Origin: Luteibacter yeojuensis
GTDB taxonomy: Bacteria > Pseudomonadota > Gammaproteobacteria > Xanthomonadales > Rhodanobacteraceae
DNA length: 64,000 bases
NCBI RefSeq assembly: GCF_011742875.1
Contig: NZ_JAAQTL010000001.1
Location: forward strand, 1,302,001 to 1,366,000
Direction of reading: 5' to 3'
Part shown: positions 24,214 to 32,404 of the stretch, in pieces
How positions within the stretch are numbered: the first letter of the stretch is position 1
Layout of the letters: the number at the start of each line of letters is the position of its first letter
Position numbers and translations under genes: made by a program
Notes under the pieces: generated by a model
Told to the model about the DNA's origin: nothing
Seen by the model: only the letters and a program-made list of their open reading frames with translations
Databases searched by the model: none

Positions 24214-26756
24214 GCTGCGGCCTGCTGTTCCAGTGCGTCGAACAGGCCCGGCATGGAGAGGCCGCGCTCCGCGCCCGCGCAGTAGGCGCACGCGTCCAGG
24301 AAGTACAGGTTCGCCAGTTCGCAGCCGCGGCCATAGCGCCCCATCTTCACGGCCATGTAGGGCACGGTGCCGAGGCCAGCGAAGGGGTCGTACACGACCT
24401 CTCCCGGCATCGAGTACTGCTCGATACCTCGCTCCACGATGTCGAACTGAAGCGGGCACAAGTGCTGTTCCTTGCCCTTCGCCGCCTGCGTGCTGTTGAG
24501 CGTTCGCATGCGGGTGATGTCGGTCCAGACGTCGGGGTGCCAGCTTTGCGGCTGCAACAGCATGAACGACGTGGGGAGCCAGCCCGAGCGATCTACCGCC
24601 TCCGCGATGCGCACGTCGTGCCGGAAGTCGTAGACGTTCTCCAGGCTGTGCCGCTTGAACAGCTTGAAGATGGCGGCCTGGTCGAGGCCTTCCAGTTCCT
24701 CCGGCAGCAGCGGACGGTCGCCACTGGACCGCGTCAGGCCGTGGGCGTCGAACTGCCAGCGCGGCCGCGTGAACGTGGCCTTGTCTTTCACCACCGGAAC
24801 ATCGGCGTAGCCGTTGCTGCGGTCGGTGGGCGGCTTGCGGAAGATCAGGAGGTATTCGGGCATGCCGGCGCCCATGCGCGAGCCGTCCTTGCACTGCTCC
24901 GTCCACCCGAGGCGGTATGTCTGGCTGTTCTCGCGCACCACGTCGGTGACGATGGTCTTCCTGGCCAGGAAGGCGAAGCCGTGTTTCTGGAAAGCCGCCA
25001 CGCACTCGTCGCTGAAGGGCTGCACGGTCTGGAAGCCGAAGCCGTTGATACCCCCAGGGGTGATGCGGTCCTTGACGTGGATCGCCGCGATGCGACCGGG
25101 CTGCAGCACGCGCAGCAGCTCCGGGATCAGGAAGTCCATCTGCTGCCAGAAATGCGCGTTGTCGTCGGTGTGCCCGAAATCACGGTAGTTCGCGCTGTAC
25201 TCGTACTGCGTGCCGAACGGGATGCTGGTAACGATCAAGTGCACGCTGTCGGCATCCATCCGACGCGTCTCGTCGACGCAGTCGTTGTTCACGACAGTGT
25301 AGTGCTCGCCCGAGGCCTCGACGCGCTCCACGCCGAGCGATCGCGCCAGCTTGCTGGCCATGGCGGCGTGCGCCAAGCCAAACTCACGAATGATATTGCT
25401 CATCTTGTCCGCCATGCGGTTGTGCTGGTTCCACTTCCGTTCCAGCTGCTGCCGGACCTCGCGCTCCGCTTCGGTGTAGATCAGGTCGATGCGGACACGC
25501 TGGGTTTGGCCGAAGCGCTGGATGCGGTGAATGGCCTGGATGAAGTCGCGGAACTTGAAGCCGATGCCGAGGAAGACGGCCCAGGCGCAGTGACGCTGGA
25601 AGTTGCAGCCGGCGCCGGCGATGACAGGCTTGGCCGCCAGTTCGCGGAACTTGCCGTCGCTGAAGTCGATGATCGCCTGCTCGCGGTCATCGAGATCCTG
25701 GCTGCCGTACACGCTCACGGCATCCGGCACGGCCTTTTCAATGGCGCGGCGCTCGTCTTCCAGGTCGTGCCAGAGGATCCGGTGGGCCGCCAAATCCTCG
25801 GAGCGAATCTCCTGCAGCTTGGCCACGCGCGCCGGCAGGCTTTCGCGCTTCTCGCGCGCGGCATCCTGCACGCCAATGGCGGCGTTGCGGAACAGCCTGC
25901 CCTGCCCATCCTTCTCCGTACCGGCGTCGGCGTGGTTGGTGGGGATCTCGTGCCAGCGGACGTCCAGTTCGGGAAGCGTGTAGCCCTCGTCGCTGAACCC
26001 GAGGTCAGAGGGCCGCTGCACGAACAGAGCCCAGGAGGACACCCACAGCCAGAACTCTTCTTCCTTGTGCGGGTGCAGCGTCAGCTGATCGGCCTTCTCG
26101 CTGTTGCGCTTGAAGAACCGGGTCTTCGCGGCCGCAACATCCATGATGCCGAGGTAGGCCGCGTAGGCCAGCAACTCGATGTAGTCGTTCGGGCTCGGCG
26201 TCGCCGTGGCCACGAACCGGTAACGGATGCCGTCCGTGCGCACGCCTGCCGCGCGATCGTCGCCGGCGAACAACGCCATGAACTCGCGGAAGGTCTTGCT
26301 GCCGCCGAAGCCACGCAGGCAATCGGCCTCGTCCAGGCTCGTGGCATCGAAGTGGCGCGGGTCGAGCTTCCCGTCGCGCACCGTCTCGTAGTTGGTGAGG
26401 TAGACGCCGGTGGCGCTCGCCTCTTCGATCCGCCGGATGAACTTCGGCGGCTCCGCCCAGCCCAGGCGTTCCACGGCATCCCGTCGGAACTCCTGACGCA
26501 CACCGAGGGGCAGCACGATGAGACCACGGCCACCGGCATGCTCGCTGGCCAGTCGCACGGCCTCCAGCTGGATCACGGTCTTGTGCAGGCCAAAGCTGGC
26601 GAACAGCGCGCGCCGGCCACCTTGCAGGAGCCAGGGCACAATGGCTCGGCAGTGCGGCTTCATCGCGGGATTCACGAGCGCGGGATCGACCTCGAAGCCA
26701 TGCTCCGGCGCCGTGCAGACCTTCGCTTCGATGAATTGCTGGTAAGCGTCCGTCAT
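24210..26756 (-). CDS. Helicase-DNA methyltransferase fusion
   Basis: An 848-residue two-part protein. Residues about 1-470 are an SNF2-like helicase: FASFGLHKT (about 50-60) in place of a standard Walker A, LDEADCL (about 139-145), VATATPSPN, and the C-lobe AGAGCNFQ and QAIHRIQRFGQT (about 406). Residues about 490-848 are an amino-methyltransferase with the catalytic TSIPFGTQYEYS (about 510, replacing the usual (S/D)PPY) before the AdoMet motif DPFAGLGTVPYM (about 790), i.e. permuted order. Likely translocates on and methylates phage DNA to evade restriction. Related fusions occur in other phages. Confidence 0.75.
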   Translation of the reverse strand: MTDAYQQFIEAKVCTAPEHGFEVDPALVNPAMKPHCRAIVPWLLQGGRRALFASFGLHKTVIQLEAVRLASEHAGGRGLIVLPLGVRQEFRRDAVERLGWAEPPKFIRRIEEASATGVYLTNYETVRDGKLDPRHFDATSLDEADCLRGFGGSKTFREFMALFAGDDRAAGVRTDGIRYRFVATATPSPNDYIELLAYAAYLGIMDVAAAKTRFFKRNSEKADQLTLHPHKEEEFWLWVSSWALFVQRPSDLGFSDEGYTLPELDVRWHEIPTNHADAGTEKDGQGRLFRNAAIGVQDAAREKRESLPARVAKLQEIRSEDLAAHRILWHDLEDERRAIEKAVPDAVSVYGSQDLDDREQAIIDFSDGKFRELAAKPVIAGAGCNFQRHCAWAVFLGIGFKFRDFIQAIHRIQRFGQTQRVRIDLIYTEAEREVRQQLERKWNQHNRMADKMSNIIREFGLAHAAMASKLARSLGVERVEASGEHYTVVNNDCVDETRRMDADSVHLIVTSIPFGTQYEYSANYRDFGHTDDNAHFWQQMDFLIPELLRVLQPGRIAAIHVKDRITPGGINGFGFQTVQPFSDECVAAFQKHGFAFLARKTIVTDVVRENSQTYRLGWTEQCKDGSRMGAGMPEYLLIFRKPPTDRSNGYADVPVVKDKATFTRPRWQFDAHGLTRSSGDRPLLPEELEGLDQAAIFKLFKRHSLENVYDFRHDVRIAEAVDRSGWLPTSFMLLQPQSWHPDVWTDITRMRTLNSTQAAKGKEQHLCPLQFDIVERGIEQYSMPGEVVYDPFAGLGTVPYMAVKMGRYGRGCELANLYFLDACAYCAGAERGLSMPGLFDALEQQAAA

Positions 26757-26965
26757 GCCGGCGACCTCCGGGCCAACCGGAATCGAAACGGCTGCCCCTG
26801 ACCCTGCCCTACGCGGACAACCTCACGCCGCTGTTCCATCGCCCGGACTGCGCTTTGCGCGCCCATTTCGGTCGTGCCAGCCCGGCGTGCAATTTCCACG
26901 ACGGTCAGCGCATCGCGGCCGAGAATCTGCGCGATGAGGTCTTGGATACCGGTGCGGCGGGTCAT
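26753..26965 (-). CDS. Small winged-helix-like DNA-binding protein
   Basis: A 70-residue protein, MTRRTGIQDLIAQILGRDAL..., whose TVVEIARRAGTTEMGAQSAV segment is a helix-turn-helix and RREVVRVGQGQGQPFRFRL a basic wing. It is coupled by 4-base overlaps to the two methylase genes on either side. It may regulate the operon or assist the methylases; no family is named. Confidence 0.6.
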   Translation of the reverse strand: MTRRTGIQDLIAQILGRDALTVVEIARRAGTTEMGAQSAVRAMEQRREVVRVGQGQGQPFRFRLARRSPA

Positions 26966-28929
26966 GCGGCCTCCGCAACGGAGACGTCTACCGGGTCGAG
27001 GTTCGCCTCGGCGATCGCGCGCAGCGGCGGCGGGCTGACGGAATTGCCCACCATTCGCACGCTCTTGCTGATGCTCAGCGGGCGCCCGTCGGCCGTGCGA
27101 TCAATGATGTAGTCGGCCGGAAAGCCCTGGGCGCGGAACAGTTCCTCTCGGCGGAGCATGCGCAGGCCGATGTCCACGATCACGTAGGGGTTGCCCTGCA
27201 CCCAAACGGTGACCAGGGCCAGGCGGTCCTTCGTGGTCACGGTGTCCAGCGGCTCATCGATATCGACGCCGAGCGCCGTGCCGTAATACTTGACCAGGAA
27301 CGCAGCGACACGGAGCGCGCCGGCCTCGTGTTCCGGGCTTAGCGTGCATTCGACGACGGCGTGGTGCTCGGCGCCGGCGCAGATCGTGCCCACCGTCTCG
27401 TCGGCGCCACGCCCATCGCAGTTGCGGCGCAGCGTGGCGAGGTTGGCTGTGACCAGGCGCTGCTGTGCGCCGGAGCCCGTGATGGTGGACGTGGGTACGT
27501 CGGCGGCATTGCCGTCGCCGTCGTAGAAACCGCCGTTGGCCTGCTCGAGGAAAGCCGTCATCACGCCCATGGCATGCGCTGCCCCAGCCGGTCGGGCCGC
27601 GCCCGCACCGGAGGTGATCGTGGGCATCGGGTCGTCAGCGGCCGAGCCCGTGCTATCGCCACGGAATTTCACGAGGTGCGCGGAGACCATCGCGAAGTGT
27701 CTGCCTTTCACCTCGGCGCACATTGTGCGAACGGGCTCGGTGACGGGCTTGTTCGTGTCGACCGACGCCTGCGCGTGCTGGGTGATGAACGGCGCAAGCT
27801 TGGGTTGGATGGCGGCAAGTTCGCCGCGGTGCGCGGCGGTGATGGTCGGCAGGGGTTCGTCGCTGGGATGCATGCGACGCTCGCCGTGGTGCGTCAGCGG
27901 CGTGACGATGGGAGCCAGCGTCGGCTGAACCAGGGCGGCGTCGTACTTTGCTGTGGTCGTAGCGCCCGGCTCGTGCACGCTGCTCTCGGCAGTCTGGCCG
28001 CGCCGTCCGCCGACGCCGACAATGAACGGCTCCGCTGCGTCAAGCACGTATCGCTTCACGCCGCGCGCGATGCGTCGCATGGTGGCATCAGCCAAGGGCC
28101 GCTTGCGCTCGAAGATCGAAGGGCAAGCGACCGTGAAGTCGATGCAGTCAGCGGCGGTGACGTAGGGCTTGGCGCGCCCCGGGCCGTGGGTCGGTTCCGG
28201 CCACACGATGGGCTGACCGTCACGGCGCGCGACTAGGAACAGGCGCTTTCGGCTGGTGCCCGCGCCGTAGTCGGCGGCGACCAGTTTCCGCCATTCCACG
28301 ACGTAGCCGAGCGTGCGCAGCGCAGCAACGAAGTGCTCCCACGTGCGTCCGGCGTGCTTCTTGTCAGGAACGAGCGCCTGATTCCAGACCGATACCTGCT
28401 CGCCCTTCGCCGCAACGGTGCCGTCCAGCTTCACGACGCGGCCCGTGGCCTTGTCACGCTTCGCGACCAGCGGGCCCCACTTCAGGATCTGCTCGACGTT
28501 CTCGAGGCTGATGATACGCGGCGCCAAGCCTGCGCGGGCCAGCGTGCCTGCGACCTTCAGCACGACCCACGATAGGGAGCGCGTCGCCTTGCTGCGCGGC
28601 TGGCCGCCCTTTGCCTGGCTGAAGTGCGTGCAGTCCGGCGACGCGTGGAACCAGCCTACGGGCCGTCCGCCCACCTCGCGCAGGATGTCCACGGCCCACA
28701 CATCGGCTTCCATGTGCCGGGTGAACGGGTGGTTCGCCGCGTGCATGGCGATCGCGTCGGCGTCGTGGTTTACCGCGACGTCCGGATCACGACCGAGGGC
28801 CTGGCGGAGCGCCTCGCTGGCACCACCGCCACCGGCGAAGAAGTCCACGACGATCTCGCCCGGCCGCAGCCTGGAAGCGATCTGCCGCTTCGGGAAGTTG
28901 AAACCGCTCTGTGCGCCGCCGTCAGCCAT
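26962..28929 (-). CDS. C5-cytosine DNA methyltransferase
   Basis: A 655-residue Dcm-type methylase. Motifs in order: VDFFAGGGGASEAL (I, about residue 29), SPDCTHFSQAKGG (IV, catalytic Cys about 98), ENVEQI (VI, about 143), the SRKRLFLVAR block (VIII) and VGNSVSPPPL (X, about 632). The SPDC form of motif IV is typical of a phage subfamily. Between motifs VIII and IX lies a long region (about 300-590) of repeated units such as DEPLPTITA, DDPMPTITS, DVPTSTITG, DEPLDTVTT, much longer than in bacterial Dcm (about 470). It would protect phage DNA from restriction. Confidence 0.85.
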   Translation of the reverse strand: MADGGAQSGFNFPKRQIASRLRPGEIVVDFFAGGGGASEALRQALGRDPDVAVNHDADAIAMHAANHPFTRHMEADVWAVDILREVGGRPVGWFHASPDCTHFSQAKGGQPRSKATRSLSWVVLKVAGTLARAGLAPRIISLENVEQILKWGPLVAKRDKATGRVVKLDGTVAAKGEQVSVWNQALVPDKKHAGRTWEHFVAALRTLGYVVEWRKLVAADYGAGTSRKRLFLVARRDGQPIVWPEPTHGPGRAKPYVTAADCIDFTVACPSIFERKRPLADATMRRIARGVKRYVLDAAEPFIVGVGGRRGQTAESSVHEPGATTTAKYDAALVQPTLAPIVTPLTHHGERRMHPSDEPLPTITAAHRGELAAIQPKLAPFITQHAQASVDTNKPVTEPVRTMCAEVKGRHFAMVSAHLVKFRGDSTGSAADDPMPTITSGAGAARPAGAAHAMGVMTAFLEQANGGFYDGDGNAADVPTSTITGSGAQQRLVTANLATLRRNCDGRGADETVGTICAGAEHHAVVECTLSPEHEAGALRVAAFLVKYYGTALGVDIDEPLDTVTTKDRLALVTVWVQGNPYVIVDIGLRMLRREELFRAQGFPADYIIDRTADGRPLSISKSVRMVGNSVSPPPLRAIAEANLDPVDVSVAEAA

Positions 28930-29239
28930 GGGTCACCGCCATGCGCTCCACGTGGAACGGGATCGTGAAGCCCTCGTGGCAGAGCGGCGACTTGAAGAGG
29001 TGCACGACGTTGCCGCGCGCCGGCACAGTCGCCGGCGAGACGACACCGTTCCGGTGCTGCATCACCTCGCTATGGCACGCTCGGCACCGGCCGAAGCGGA
29101 TACGACCGTTCACGACGGGGAAGAATTCCGGCGTCGCGGGATGCCATGCATCCTCGCCATAACCCAACTTTTCGCAGCGGGCGCAGCGGCGGTATTCGCC
29201 ATCGGCGCGGGACTGCCACAGGGCAGCGTGGTGGCGCAT
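28922..29239 (-). CDS. Small zinc-binding-type phage protein
   Basis: A 105-residue protein with two Cys pairs, RRCARCEKLG and GRCRACHSEV, separated by about 30 residues, forming a probable zinc site. The frame NGRIRFGRCRACHSEVMQHR is followed by a C-terminal tail lacking motifs. It overlaps the C5 methylase start by 8 bases. Proteins of this shape are common in phage early operons; function unknown. Confidence 0.6.
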   Translation of the reverse strand: MRHHAALWQSRADGEYRRCARCEKLGYGEDAWHPATPEFFPVVNGRIRFGRCRACHSEVMQHRNGVVSPATVPARGNVVHLFKSPLCHEGFTIPFHVERMAVTHG

Positions 29240-29736
29240 CAGAAACCCTCCGGGTTGGTGTCGTCGGCGTGGTCGCGGCTAAAGCGCACGACCGAGAGCG
29301 CCGGGGCGGCGTTGGTTACGGGAGTGGGCGACCGGTTGGTCAGCTGCTCGCGCAGTGCCTGGAGGTCGCTGATTTCGCTGAGGACCGCGGACAGGCGCTC
29401 GTCGATGCGGGACAGGAGCTCCTGCTGCCGCTGCTCGCTCGGGATGGGCTCAGTGCGGTAGCAAAGGTCATCCGACATCGCGTCGTAGAGCGCGTGGTTG
29501 CCGCTCTCGCGCATCCAGAGCCACAGTTCGGCGATGCCGAAGCGCTGCCCTCCCCCGTTCTGCGGGTTCAGGCAGTCACCGACGCGAGCGATGGCCGAGT
29601 CGAGGCTGAGCCGCGCCGGGCTCCATAGGCCCGTCTCCAGCATCAGCGAGGCGAACTGCTTGCGCGTCCGCGGTGGGAAGGTGGCCAGCAAGGCTTGGTG
29701 ACCACGCTGGAGCCAGGCGACGAGTTGGTTATCCAT
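29239..29736 (-). CDS. Phage protein, possibly CII-like regulator
   Basis: A 165-residue protein. The start MDNQLVAWLQRGHQALLATF is chosen because it fits the 8-base overlap with the DUF3307 gene. The LNPQNGGGQRFGIAELWLWM segment recalls the NP...h...L...E motif of phage CII-type regulators, and the C-terminal half (RIDERLSAVLSEISDLQALR) is a coiled coil. It sits two genes after cro, as CII would. The resemblance is weak, so the call is tentative. Confidence 0.5.
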   Translation of the reverse strand: MDNQLVAWLQRGHQALLATFPPRTRKQFASLMLETGLWSPARLSLDSAIARVGDCLNPQNGGGQRFGIAELWLWMRESGNHALYDAMSDDLCYRTEPIPSEQRQQELLSRIDERLSAVLSEISDLQALREQLTNRSPTPVTNAAPALSVVRFSRDHADDTNPEGF

Positions 29737-30055
29737 GAGCCACCCCGACCGCGATGGCGGCCCATAGCACCTTGCATGCGAGGTGCACGGCCTGATCGAC
29801 ATTGATTCCGATCCAGCCCTCGCACTTCAGGTGGTCGGTGACCGCATGGATGACGGCTTCAGCGGCGCCGAGCCACCACAAGCCAGTCACCGCTGCGACC
29901 ACACCTCCATGGATCAAGGCGTGCGCGGCGAGCGCCTGCCACCACGGCACGTATTTCGGGCCCTTACGTGCTTTGTTGGTGGCGAGGAAATCGCCTTGAA
30001 GGGGGTAATCCGCCAGCGCATGACCGGCGATCAGTAGAAAAAGGAGGTTAGCCAT
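29729..30055 (-). CDS. DUF3307 membrane protein
   Basis: A 108-residue integral membrane protein with the DUF3307 signature LLIAGHALADYPLQGDFLA, then a basic loop (NKARKGPKYVPW) and HALIHGGVVAAVTGLWWLG, with a C-terminal hydrophobic segment. It has three to four membrane helices. The start overlaps cro by 8 bases. Phage DUF3307 proteins are common early genes of unknown function; membrane-level exclusion or host takeover are possibilities only. Confidence 0.75.
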   Translation of the reverse strand: MANLLFLLIAGHALADYPLQGDFLATNKARKGPKYVPWWQALAAHALIHGGVVAAVTGLWWLGAAEAVIHAVTDHLKCEGWIGINVDQAVHLACKVLWAAIAVGVAHG

Positions 30056-30443
30056 GAGCCACCTCCCCTTGGCGTCCCTTGACGCGAGGGCTTTTGGGGG
30101 TGGCACCTGGCCGCGTAGCTTGGGCGGAATGAACCGACGACGCGTCTCCGCCGACCTTCTTCCCCTTCCCTGCCGGAGTGCCGAGTCGCACCTGGTAGCC
30201 GGTAACACGGCCGTCGGCATCGCGCTGCCAATCGACGTCCGCGCGCATCGTGTCGCATGCGATCTTCCGGCCGCTGCTCTCGTGAATGCGGAAGGCCAAC
30301 TCCGGGCTGGGGGCCTTATGCCCCAAGCCGATCAGGTAAAGGACGTGGGCGCTACAGCCCGCCTTGGTGGCGAGGTCGGCGAGGACGGGACAGTCCCTCA
30401 TGCCGGTGCCGCCCGTCTCGATAGCGTAGGTTCGAATGTTCAT
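30048..30443 (-). CDS. Cro/YdaS-like phage regulator
   Basis: A 131-residue protein starting MNIRTYAIETGGTGMRDCPV. Residues 15-60 form a YdaS/Cro-type helix-turn-helix (LADLATKAGCSAHVLYLIGL, then SPELAFRIHESSGRK). A flexible basic tail follows (GKGKKVGGDASSV onward). It is the first gene leftward from the divergent switch, directly downstream of the promoter at 30454-30481, whose operators it likely shares with the repressor. It is longer than lambda Cro (66) because of the tail. Confidence 0.75.
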   Translation of the reverse strand: MNIRTYAIETGGTGMRDCPVLADLATKAGCSAHVLYLIGLGHKAPSPELAFRIHESSGRKIACDTMRADVDWQRDADGRVTGYQVRLGTPAGKGKKVGGDASSVHSAQATRPGATPKSPRVKGRQGEVAHG

Positions 30444-30453
30444 AGGTGTGCTG

Positions 30454-30481
30454 ACATTACCAAAACGGTTACGCCAGTCAA
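30454..30481 (-). promoter_or_regulatory. Leftward early promoter (PR-like, cro operon)
   Basis: On the minus strand TTGACT (30481-30476) and TAATGT (30459-30454) are separated by 16 bases, 10 bases before the cro start codon. The -10 and spacer overlap operator 1 and the -35 overlaps operator 2, so repressor binding would block RNA polymerase. Confidence 0.75.
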
Positions 30482-30512
30482 TACCGTTTCGATAATTTAC
30501 CGCACAGGTAAC
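30456..30512. promoter_or_regulatory. Three-site operator (OR-like)
   Basis: Three 17-bp sites resemble the palindrome ATTACCGTTTCGGTAAT (or its complement): ATTACCAAAACGGTTAC at 30456-30472 (3 mismatches), AATACCGTTTCGATAAT at 30480-30496 (2) and TTTACCGCACAGGTAAC at 30496-30512 (3, outside the variable centre). Centres are 24 and 16 bases apart. They lie between the divergent cro and repressor genes. The same palindrome occurs twice at 32405-32445. Confidence 0.75.
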
Positions 30513-30533
30513 ACCTGCGAGGATTCGTCGTAT

Positions 30534-31028
30534 ATGGAAGCGAGCGAAATCCGTAGGCGAAACATCGAGATGCTGGTGCGTGCTGCTGGCGGCCCAGGCG
30601 TGTTCGCGCGCCGCGTCGGTCGAGAGCAAACTCAGGTCAGCCAGTGGATTTCGGTCAAAACTCCAAAGGCAATCGGCGGCCGGCTCGCACGGGATATCGA
30701 GGAACACCTCGGGCACGAGCGAGGCTGGCTAGATAGGCCACAGTGGATGCCCGAGCGGGAGGTCGACACTGCCGATGCCGCAGGCTTCGGCGTGCCGAGC
30801 GCGAAGACATCTGAAGAATTGAGACCAGCTGCCGATACGTTGACCAGAGCGCTCATCGTCACAGAGCGCGTATTGGATCGAACCAAGGTGGCGGTCAAAC
30901 CCGAGGCCAGAGCGTCCATCGTCATGGCCGTGTACGACATGCTCAATGAGGGTCAGGGCATGCAGGCGGCTGAAAACGTGGTGTCGCGCATGCTGGACGT
31001 CGTGAGGGGGGCGATCGTTACCGACTAA
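30534..31028 (+). CDS. CI-like phage repressor without peptidase domain
   Basis: A 164-residue protein starting MEASEIRRRNIEMLVRAAGG. Residues 5-60 are a helix-turn-helix (GVFARRVGREQTQVSQWISV, then GRLARDIEEHLG). The C-terminal half is helical (ALIVTERVLDRTKVAVKPEA, then MAVYDMLNEGQG) and probably oligomerises. No Ser-Lys S24/LexA peptidase domain is present, so RecA-stimulated self-cleavage is not expected. It is divergent from cro across the three operators, the position of lambda cI. A GAGGA lies 11 bases before the ATG. Confidence 0.8.
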   Translation: MEASEIRRRNIEMLVRAAGGPGVFARRVGREQTQVSQWISVKTPKAIGGRLARDIEEHLGHERGWLDRPQWMPEREVDTADAAGFGVPSAKTSEELRPAADTLTRALIVTERVLDRTKVAVKPEARASIVMAVYDMLNEGQGMQAAENVVSRMLDVVRGAIVTD

Positions 31029-31040
31029 CAGGGGCAGGAC

Positions 31041-31667
31041 ATGTCGGTAAAGGATCCAGAAGAATATCTAGAGGCACTGATTCGGAAGCATGCAGCTGAG
31101 GGAAACATCATTCCGTTCCCGAAAAATCCATTGAAACGCGCCGTGGCGCCGTCCGCGCCGGTCGTGGTCAATGGAGACGGAAACGCGGCGGTGTACGGTT
31201 CCAACAATCACATCTCCATCAACGTGGTAAGGACAACGCGGCGAGTGGTCGCCGAGGTGAAGCCGGGAACGGTGCACATCACGGACCGCCAGGCGGCGCT
31301 CCTGAAAGACCTCGTTTCCGTGGTGTGCAAGGCCAGTGGGAAGTCTCACCAGTTCGTGTGGAACCAGCTGCTCCGGCATATGGTGGTGCCGCAGTACCGG
31401 CTGATCCCGGAGGCCGCCTACCCCGATGCCGTGGCCTACCTCGAGAAGTGGCTGGCACGCCTTACACCCGTGGTCGAAGACGATGAACAGGCCAAGCGGA
31501 GGCGGCACCTGGCCTACATCAAGATCAACCAGAAGAAAAAGCGCATGGCAGATAGCTTGATCGCCAAGTTCGTGCAGGAAGTGCTTGGAAAAACCGGCCT
31601 CAGCGACTGCTCCAACCGAGACCTGGAGTTCGTGCGGGGGCTCGTGAAGACATGGTCACCGAAGTGA
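31041..31667 (+). CDS. ORF6C-like phage protein of the immunity operon
   Basis: A 208-residue protein 12 bases after the repressor gene. The N-terminal half is basic with a NGDGNAAVYGSNNHISINVV beta stretch often seen in phage regulators. The C-terminal half (ITDRQAALLKDLVSVVCKAS, then FVWNQLLRHMVVPQYRLIPE) resembles the ORF6C domain of phage antirepressor-type proteins. It would be expressed from the prophage together with the repressor. A regulatory DNA-binding role is inferred. Confidence 0.65.
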   Translation: MSVKDPEEYLEALIRKHAAEGNIIPFPKNPLKRAVAPSAPVVVNGDGNAAVYGSNNHISINVVRTTRRVVAEVKPGTVHITDRQAALLKDLVSVVCKASGKSHQFVWNQLLRHMVVPQYRLIPEAAYPDAVAYLEKWLARLTPVVEDDEQAKRRRHLAYIKINQKKKRMADSLIAKFVQEVLGKTGLSDCSNRDLEFVRGLVKTWSPK

Positions 31668-31680
31668 ATCGTCGAGGGCA

Positions 31681-32286
31681 ATGAACATGAGGCTGATCGT
31701 CATAGCAACGGCACTCATCCTGTGTGGGTGCACAAAGACCATAACCATGGTCTACCACTCGCAACCCGAGGGGGCTGCAATCGTCCAGGACGGCAAGACT
31801 ATCGGGCGTTCCCCGGTCACGATGAAGTATCAAGCACCTGCGACCTTCAATGACGGAGGGTGCGCAGCGCTCGGCCAGACGGGTGCCGTGTGGCAGAGCG
31901 GCGTATCGACGGCGCCCACCGCCCTCACCGTTTGTAAGCAGAACACCTACCTGCAACACGTCGTCATTCAACGCCCCGACGCACCCGGACTAGAGGCCGA
32001 CGTCGCAGCTGCTCTCCCGAGACCAGCGCCAGTGGCGGAAGACAGCGGCGATGGCTTGCTAGGAGCGATCATCATCGCCGGCGCATTGTCGTCGAGCCGC
32101 CCCGCTCCACCCCCTCGCTACCAACGCAGCGCATCGCCTGCCCCGGTTACCCCTGTACAATCCAGTGGTTTTCCGGCGCCCCGTGGCTTCACATCGCCTA
32201 CCACCTACCAGAAGATCGGTAACACGGTCTATGGCAGCGACGGGACCAGCTGCCAGCGAACTGGCGATGTGGTCACCTGCAAGTAG
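31681..32286 (+). CDS. PEGA-type phage lipoprotein, candidate superinfection-exclusion factor
   Basis: A 201-residue lipoprotein: signal MRLIVIATALILCGC with lipobox LCGC and Cys about residue 17. A PEGA-like segment follows (VYHSQPEGAAIVQDGKTIGR), then a section with one Cys pair, a hydrophobic GLLGAIIIAGAL and a Pro/Ser-rich tail. It is the last gene of the lysogenic operon and is closed by a terminator. Surface lipoproteins made by prophages often block DNA entry of related phages; that role is inferred from location and class. Confidence 0.7.
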   Translation: MNMRLIVIATALILCGCTKTITMVYHSQPEGAAIVQDGKTIGRSPVTMKYQAPATFNDGGCAALGQTGAVWQSGVSTAPTALTVCKQNTYLQHVVIQRPDAPGLEADVAAALPRPAPVAEDSGDGLLGAIIIAGALSSSRPAPPPRYQRSASPAPVTPVQSSGFPAPRGFTSPTTYQKIGNTVYGSDGTSCQRTGDVVTCK

Positions 32287-32310
32287 CCGTCACACCCATG
32301 CCCCCCCCCG

Positions 32311-32335
32311 AAGCCCCGCCCGTGCGGGGCTTTTT
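32311..32335 (+). terminator. Terminator of the lysogenic operon
   Basis: AAGCCCCGC-CCGT-GCGGGGCTT followed by TTTATT, 25 bases after the lipoprotein stop. It separates the repressor operon from the rightward early promoter. Confidence 0.9.
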
Positions 32336-32404
32336 ATTGGCCTTCGCTCAAAACATGAATGAATCCTGAACAATAAACCGTCGCAGTAAAATCAATCCGA
32401 AGAA

